From an uncultured Erythrobacter sp. (GTDB lineage Bacteria > Pseudomonadota > Alphaproteobacteria > Sphingomonadales > Sphingomonadaceae): a DNA stretch of 64,000 nt. The DNA is taken from contig CANLAD010000001.1 of NCBI GenBank assembly GCA_947488755.1, forward strand, positions 1,733,501 to 1,797,500. The letters run 5' to 3'. Both the position numbers and the translations under genes were made by a program. Below the pieces are notes generated by a model. It was not told where the DNA came from. It searched no databases and saw nothing but the letters and a program-made list of their open reading frames with translations. The stretch's first letter is position 1; each line of letters begins with the position of its first letter. Below, in pieces: positions 58,454 to 64,000 of this stretch.

Positions 58454-59320
58454 ATGGAAGTCAGTCAGGCCTCCCACCAGATCATCGCCGATCTCCTGTG
58501 CGAGCGCACGGGACAGCACCTGACCGAGAATCGCCGCTGGCGGGTCGCGACCGCGCTTGCCAGCGTGTTTCGTCAACATGGCATCAGCAACGCCGATCAG
58601 CTCGTCTGCCTGCTAGGTCAGCCCCGACGCAGAAGCGGCGACCGCGATCTTGCGACCGAAGTTGTCGAAGCGCTGCTGAACAACGAGACCTATTTCTTCC
58701 GCGACAAGCCGACCTTTGATCAGATCCCTGACGCGATCCTCCCCGAGCTTGCGGACCGGCGCAAGACCACGAAGCGGCTGTCGATCTGGTGCGCGGGCTG
58801 CTCGACCGGGCAGGAAGTCCATTCGCTCGCGATGCTGTTCGAGGACCAGAAGGCGCGCTGGGACGGCTGGACGATCGACATTCTCGGTACCGACGTGTCG
58901 CACAAGGTGATCCAAACCGCGCGCAGCGGTCTCTACAGCCAGTTCGAGGTGCAGCGCGGGCTGGGCGTCGCGCAGATGCTCACGCATTTCGAGGAGACTC
59001 CCGACGGGTGGCAGATCCACGATCACGTGCGCCGGATCACCCGGTTCCAGCAGCACGACGTGCTTTCCTTGCCTCCGACCAGCCGAGCCTTTGACCTGAT
59101 CCTATGCCGCAATGTCCTGCTCTATTTCGATGCCGAGACGCGCCAGCGCGCCTTCACCCGGCTGGAGAACGCGCTCGCGGACGATGGCTGCCTGATGCTC
59201 GGTGCGGGCGAAACGGTGGTCGGCCAGACGCGCAGCCTCTCGCCCATAAGCGGCCGCACCAGTCTTTATGCCAAGCGCGGCGCCTCGCACGATGAACGCG
59301 CCCCTGCCCTCACCCACTGA
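58454..59320 (+). CDS. cheR: chemotaxis protein methyltransferase CheR
   Basis: This 288-aa SAM-dependent methyltransferase methylates receptor glutamates, opposing CheB. The N-terminal helical domain contains NNETYFFRD and the SAM-binding site reads CAGCSTGQE (from C113), with DLILCRNVLLYF later. It starts 5 bp after cheB. The fragment of a hairpin (TTCCACG / CGTGGAA, 59365-59387) lies in the gap before the MCP. Confidence 0.94.
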   Translation: MEVSQASHQIIADLLCERTGQHLTENRRWRVATALASVFRQHGISNADQLVCLLGQPRRRSGDRDLATEVVEALLNNETYFFRDKPTFDQIPDAILPELADRRKTTKRLSIWCAGCSTGQEVHSLAMLFEDQKARWDGWTIDILGTDVSHKVIQTARSGLYSQFEVQRGLGVAQMLTHFEETPDGWQIHDHVRRITRFQQHDVLSLPPTSRAFDLILCRNVLLYFDAETRQRAFTRLENALADDGCLMLGAGETVVGQTRSLSPISGRTSLYAKRGASHDERAPALTH

Positions 59321-59431
59321 AGCGGCAGCGCTTTACCGGACGTTAGCCATTGTGCTGCTAGTGATTCCACGAAGAAAACGCGTGGAACGGCACGCTTGTG
59401 ACAGGGTCGGTCAGATGAACGGGAATATGAA

Positions 59432-61264
<1,833 letters not shown>

Positions 61265-61302
61265 GCCAACGGGCAACCGATCCTCAAAACTACGACGCCC
61301 AA

Positions 61303-61348
61303 ACAGGAAAGGCCGGCGCTCTTTGCAAAGAGCGCCGGCCTTTCCTGT
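61303..61348. terminator. 46-bp perfect palindrome, bidirectional terminator
   Basis: The left arm (61303-61325) and the right arm (61326-61348) are exact reverse complements over 23 bp with no spacer. The centre is TTTGCAAA, and the arms carry GGCCGGCGCTC and GAGCGCCGGCC. It sits between the stops of the MCP and the convergent 40-aa gene, so it can end both transcripts. Confidence 0.8.
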
Positions 61349-61365
61349 CTACCGGTTTGCCTGAA

Positions 61366-61488
61366 TTACATGACCATCGAAACCGACGGCATCAGCACCG
61401 CGATGAGCGCCAGCATGACTGACGTTGCAAAGATCGAACCCAGGATCGGGGCGGCGGCGCTTCCGGGGTGAATGGGGATGTCGTCCAT
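61366..61488 (-). CDS. 40-aa hydrophobic membrane protein under a SigF-type promoter
   Basis: This gene is a 40-residue ORF beginning MDDIPIHPGS, with a single hydrophobic helix (about 13-34, rich in Ala, Leu, Ile, Met and Val) and the C-terminal MVM. GGAGATACGAC gives a good ribosome-binding site. An exact GTAACC-N16-CGAA element ends 49 nt before the ATG, so it is likely a member of the SigF regulon together with the bufferin genes. I do not recognise the product. It could be a small membrane regulator or a metal-stress component. Three Met lie in its last eight residues. Confidence 0.7.
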   Translation of the reverse strand: MDDIPIHPGSAAAPILGSIFATSVMLALIAVLMPSVSMVM

Positions 61489-61505
61489 GTCGTATCTCCT
61501 GATTG

Positions 61506-61527
61506 AACTGCAAATGCGTTTGCAGTT
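61506..61527. promoter_or_regulatory. 22-bp perfect palindrome in the small gene's leader
   Basis: AACTGCAAA (61506-61514) and TTTGCAGTT (61519-61527) are perfect 9-bp arms around TGCG. It lies between the SigF-type promoter and the ATG of the 40-aa gene, so it could be an operator over the start site or a leader hairpin. Confidence 0.6.
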
Positions 61528-61536
61528 GCTCCTTCA

Positions 61537-61562
61537 TTCGCGCTCACGACGGGATCGGTTAC
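61537..61562 (-). promoter_or_regulatory. SigF-type promoter for the 40-aa gene
   Basis: On the minus strand GTAACC (61562-61557) is followed by exactly 16 nt and CGAA (61540-61537). It is identical in layout to the two elements between the bufferin-like genes. Confidence 0.75.
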
Positions 61563-61589
61563 AGCGCAGCACGTGCACCCGAACCAGAA

Positions 61590-61612
61590 AGGGCCGCCAT
61601 GTTGGCGGCCCT
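61590..61612 (-). terminator. candidate terminator hairpin after nrsF
   Basis: AGGGCCGCCA and TGGCGGCCCT form a 10-bp stem with a 3-nt loop, 20 bp after the nrsF stop on the minus strand. The following TTTC tract is weak. Confidence 0.5.
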
Positions 61613-61631
61613 CCTCGTTCGTTTCAGCACA

Positions 61632-62279
61632 TCACCAGCGCAACAGTCGCGGAAGCGCTAAGCGTCCGACAACCCCGCCGATCGCCACGGGCAAGACATG
61701 CCAGATCGCAACGTGGCTCAATGTGTCGAGCGGGCAGGAGAGACCATAGGCGGCGCTACCGAGCGCGCCCGATGCGAGCCCAATCAGCAACCCTGCGCGG
61801 TTCGCATCGACCGGAGCGCCGCGTCGCAGCCACCCGGTGAATGCCACCGCCGTCACCAGCGCGACAGCACTGCCGTGCAATGCGCATTCGAGGCCGTAAG
61901 GATCCGTCAAGATATCATGCGCGTGGTCGCCAGTGCCAATCCCGCTCAGCGCGACGACCGGCAGGACGCCCAACATGGCGAGCATCCAGTATGCGCCGGA
62001 ATAGCGATTGCCGACGCTGGGCGAAGCCATGCGCACCACACTCGCTGCGCAAGCAAATCCGAAGATCGTCAGTAGTCCATTGGCGAGATAGAAAAACGGA
62101 GAGGCGGTGCCCTCCATCGTCCCGTGCGAGAACCCATGGATGAGAGCGACAAGCAGCAGGCTTATCACCACCGCCGCGCCCGTCAGCAGCAGGCCGTCAC
62201 GCGCGCGAAAGGCCCGGACCGGCTCAAGGTCCGCAGCGAGTTCGTTTATCAAGAAGCTGTTGGCCCGGTTCATTGTCAT
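61632..62279 (-). CDS. nrsF: NrsF-family (DUF1109) anti-sigma factor
   Basis: This 215-aa protein has six hydrophobic helices, the layout of NrsF, the membrane inhibitor of ECF sigma factor SigF. Two Cys in periplasmic or membrane positions, C132 (YGLECALHG) and C182 (YGLSCPLDTL), match the pair I recall as essential in Caulobacter NrsF for responding to heavy metals. The ATG overlaps the sigF stop (ATGA), as in a coupled sigma/anti-sigma pair. Confidence 0.9.
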   Translation of the reverse strand: MTMNRANSFLINELAADLEPVRAFRARDGLLLTGAAVVISLLLVALIHGFSHGTMEGTASPFFYLANGLLTIFGFACAASVVRMASPSVGNRYSGAYWMLAMLGVLPVVALSGIGTGDHAHDILTDPYGLECALHGSAVALVTAVAFTGWLRRGAPVDANRAGLLIGLASGALGSAAYGLSCPLDTLSHVAIWHVLPVAIGGVVGRLALPRLLRW

Positions 62280-62806
62280 TCAGCCTTTTCTACAAGCGCG
62301 GAAAGCTTCTTCAATCCGCGATGAATATTCACTTTGACGGCGCTTTCACTCTGACCGGTTTCCTGCGCAGCCTCGCGCACCGAGCGGCCTTCGATCTTCA
62401 CCAGTTCAATCGCCTCCGCCTGTTTCGGGGACAGCTTCACGAACAGGCGTTCGAGACTGACGCGCGCCATCACGGCGTCTTCCTCCGATTCCTCGACGGC
62501 GCTATCCTCATGCAATTCGTCCATCCTCGCGCGGTAGTGCTTGCGCAGCGCATCGACCCAGCGATAGCGCGCAATCGCGGCGAGCCAGGGGAGGAACGGG
62601 CGAGCCGGATCATAGCTCGCCCGCTTCCGGTGCAACGCCATCAGCACGTCCTGCACCAGATCATCGACCTGCGAAGGCGCAATACGGTTGGCATAATAGC
62701 GCGTCAGCCAGGTCGAGCATTCGGACAAGAGGACCGTATAGGCGCGGCGGTCGCCGCCCTGCGCCTTTATCATGAGCCCGGCGAGCGTGCATTCGTCAGC
62801 GCGCAT
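62276..62806 (-). CDS. sigF: ECF RNA polymerase sigma factor, SigF-like
   Basis: This 176-aa sigma factor has region 2 (VDDLVQDVLMALHRKR, then FLPWLAAIARYRWVDALRKHYR) and region 4 (LSPKQAEAIELVKIEGRSVREAAQETGQSESAVKV). ATG 62806 overlaps the doxX end by 11 bp; a longer frame lies wholly inside doxX. It would be held at the membrane by NrsF and, when released by metal stress, would transcribe the bufferin genes from the GTAACC-N16-CGAA promoters. Confidence 0.9.
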   Translation of the reverse strand: MRADECTLAGLMIKAQGGDRRAYTVLLSECSTWLTRYYANRIAPSQVDDLVQDVLMALHRKRASYDPARPFLPWLAAIARYRWVDALRKHYRARMDELHEDSAVEESEEDAVMARVSLERLFVKLSPKQAEAIELVKIEGRSVREAAQETGQSESAVKVNIHRGLKKLSALVEKAE

Positions 62807-63263
62807 AGCTACCCGCCCGCCGCGCAAGCAGCGCATCGATCGAAAACAGGCCGCCGCCCCGCGAGATGATGAGGGCCGCAAGCGCCACCCAGACCAGGTG
62901 AACACTCCACCACGCATCGGGATAGACGAAGAACTGGATGACGAGCGTCATCATCAGCAGTCCAAACGCGGCAAAGCGCGATCCCAGCCCAAGCACGAGA
63001 AGAATGGGCAGGCCGTGTTCGGCATAGGTCGCAAGATTGGCGGCCAGATCGGGCGGCAGAGGAACCCCCGCATATTCGGTTTCGAACAGGAAACGGGTGG
63101 TGTCGCTGATCTCCAGCCACGTGCCTTCGACCACCTTGGTTCTACCCGAGCGCCAGAAAATTCCGGCCAGGGCTATCCGGGAGACGAGCAGCGCGGCGCC
63201 TTCCATCACGCGGCCGGAAAGGACGCCGGTGATCCGGTCATAGGATGAGATTGCCTGCTGCAT
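62796..63263 (-). CDS. DoxX family membrane protein
   Basis: This 155-aa protein has four hydrophobic helices with LLVSRIALAGIFWRSGRTKV, a TYAEHGLPILLVLGLGSRFAAFGLLMM segment and FFVYPDAWWSVHLVWVALAALI, the DoxX pattern. DoxX proteins accompany bufferin operons in other Proteobacteria and may take part in redox or electron transfer. It lies 32 bp after the bufferin-1-like gene and overlaps sigF. Confidence 0.88.
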   Translation of the reverse strand: MQQAISSYDRITGVLSGRVMEGAALLVSRIALAGIFWRSGRTKVVEGTWLEISDTTRFLFETEYAGVPLPPDLAANLATYAEHGLPILLVLGLGSRFAAFGLLMMTLVIQFFVYPDAWWSVHLVWVALAALIISRGGGLFSIDALLARRAGSYAR

Positions 63264-63295
63264 CGCTCGTCTCCCGAAGCTTTGCGGTTTCGGTT

Positions 63296-63580
63296 TCAGC
63301 GCTCGATCGGTTCCAGCGAGCCGTTACCTTTGGGCGTTTCGATGTCCTCGCAGGTGCCCTTTTCGACCAGCTTCCAGGCATTCCCTTGATAATCGCGGGT
63401 CGAGGTTCCGGCGCAGGTTGTGCCAGGGCCGGCAGCGCAATCGTTCTCGCCAGCCTTGGCGACACCGTAGCACTTTTCCATCTCGGCTTTCTGCGCGGTC
63501 GCTGATGTTGCCGTGAGGCCGGTAGCGGCAGTGGCTGCGAGTGCGAGGCCGGCAAGGCGGATGGCGTTGGTATTGGACAT
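63296..63580 (-). CDS. bufA1: bufferin-1-like precursor peptide (DUF2282)
   Basis: This 94-aa precursor has a signal peptide (about 1-29, ending SATA-QK). The mature part carries [33 protein letters not shown] and KGTC, the DUF2282 pattern with four Cys (C37, C48, C56, C77). Bufferins are ribosomally made peptides whose Cys are modified by a DUF692 (MNIO) enzyme and which bind copper in the periplasm. AGGAGAA precedes the ATG. It is the first gene of the doxX-sigF-nrsF operon; no DUF692 or DUF2063 gene follows it. Confidence 0.88.
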   Translation of the reverse strand: MSNTNAIRLAGLALAATAATGLTATSATAQKAEMEKCYGVAKAGENDCAAGPGTTCAGTSTRDYQGNAWKLVEKGTCEDIETPKGNGSLEPIER

Positions 63581-63629
63581 GATGTTTCTCCTGATCGCGT
63601 CCCGACCCGATGCCGGAACTGACCGGACA

Positions 63630-63655
63630 TTCGCCGCCCCGGCCTGATTGGTTAC
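63630..63655 (-). promoter_or_regulatory. SigF-type promoter for the bufferin-1 operon
   Basis: On the minus strand GTAACC (63655-63650), 16 nt, then CGAA (63633-63630), about 50 nt before the bufferin-1-like ATG. Confidence 0.8.
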
Positions 63656-63677
63656 AGCCAGAAGCGATTTTTGTTTT

Positions 63678-63703
63678 GTAACCTTTTGCTGCGGTCCGCC
63701 GAA
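63678..63703 (+). promoter_or_regulatory. SigF-type promoter for the second bufferin-like gene
   Basis: GTAACC (63678-63683), 16 nt, then CGAA (63700-63703), about 65 nt before the ATG at 63769. It is back-to-back with the minus-strand copy. Confidence 0.8.
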
Positions 63704-63768
63704 TGGCTCCTTGTTGCCGCACTTTATCACGACGCGCAGGCGACGCTTTATCAATTCAGGAGCATTCG

Positions 63769-64000
63769 ATGATTGCACGCAAACCCGCCACCGCCGCTCT
63801 CGCTGCCGCGATGGCCCTCACCACCACCGCTTCCTTCGCCGCAGAGGCGCCCGCCGGCAGCCGCGGCAGCGCCATCGGCGCGGACGACACGGTGCATTGT
63901 TACGGCGTCAACACGTGCAAGGGCACGGCCGACTGCGCGACAACCGACCATGCCTGCAAGGGTCAGAACGAATGCGCCGGTCACGGCTTCAAGGCGCTGA
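63769..64000 (+). CDS. bufferin-like Cys-rich precursor (partial, right edge)
   Basis: This gene runs off the window after at least 77 codons. It has a signal peptide (about 1-25, ending SFAA-EA) and then Cys-rich [23 protein letters not shown] and [11 protein letters not shown], with five Cys (C44, C50, C56, C63, C69). The motif CKGQNxCxGHGF is typical of the second bufferin class. AGGAG lies before the ATG. DUF692 and DUF2063 maturation genes would be expected just beyond 64000. Confidence 0.85.
   Translation, partial: MIARKPATAALAAAMALTTTASFAAEAPAGSRGSAIGADDTVHCYGVNTCKGTADCATTDHACKGQNECAGHGFKAL

Noticed and set aside
61349..61537. 62-codon minus-strand ORF overlapping the 40-aa gene in another frame.
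   Set aside because: It is His/Arg-rich with no membrane segment and no ribosome-binding site, whereas the 40-aa frame has both.

Overview
The window is a roughly 64% GC alphaproteobacterial chromosome segment. It most resembles Sphingomonadales, probably Erythrobacteraceae. The evidence is three large TonB-dependent receptors, an Entner-Doudoroff block (zwf-edd-glk), two DUF465 proteins beside an RcdA-family protein, a LuxR-type HTH/hydrolase fusion and a SigF-NrsF locus of the Caulobacter type. I see no tRNA or rRNA genes, insertion sequences, prophage or CRISPR array. No gap between genes exceeds about 230 bp.

Layout. 1-7.6 kb: a NikR-like ribbon-helix-helix regulator heads an operon of two DUF1989 proteins, a 1205-aa biotin-dependent urea/guanidine carboxylase and allophanate hydrolase, joined by 4-bp overlaps or short gaps. 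This is best read as guanidine (or urea) nitrogen assimilation. 7.6-17 kb: a fatty-acid-hydroxylase-type membrane enzyme, an unknown membrane protein, two TonB receptors, and a TetR regulator with a perfect 23-bp operator candidate facing the second receptor. 17-26 kb: serS, surE, a K+ channel, a DUF1761 protein, rimO, then minus-strand genes for an HTH/alpha-beta-hydrolase fusion and two secreted proteins. 26-31 kb: a transglutaminase-like protein and zwf-edd-glk. 31-38 kb: tilS, a CpoB-like protein, a RodZ-like protein, ptsP, twin DUF465 genes and rcdA. 38-53 kb: glpK, a metallo-beta-lactamase-fold hydrolase, nadA, transporters, an old yellow enzyme, lipB, arsC, a catecholate-type siderophore receptor, an orphan [2Fe-2S] subunit, a class II aldolase-like protein and a MATE exporter. 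54-61.3 kb: a compact chemotaxis operon cheA-cheW-cheY-cheB-cheR followed by an MCP.

61.3-64 kb is the most interesting part. It is a bufferin-type metal-response locus: a bufferin-1-like precursor, doxX, an ECF sigma factor and its membrane anti-sigma NrsF on the minus strand, and a second, divergent bufferin-like precursor running off the right edge. Three exact copies of GTAACC-N16-CGAA, which I recall as the Caulobacter SigF promoter, occur here. Two drive the divergent precursors. The third drives a 40-aa hydrophobic ORF (61366-61488, minus) that has a good ribosome-binding site, a 22-bp palindrome in its predicted leader and no product I recognise. This small gene is my main candidate for something undescribed.

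Other notable items are a NikR homologue without its nickel ligands beside a 12-bp-phased repeat array, an alpha/beta-hydrolase fold fused to an HTH with both catalytic Ser and His replaced, and an orphan [2Fe-2S] protein with shifted cysteine spacing.
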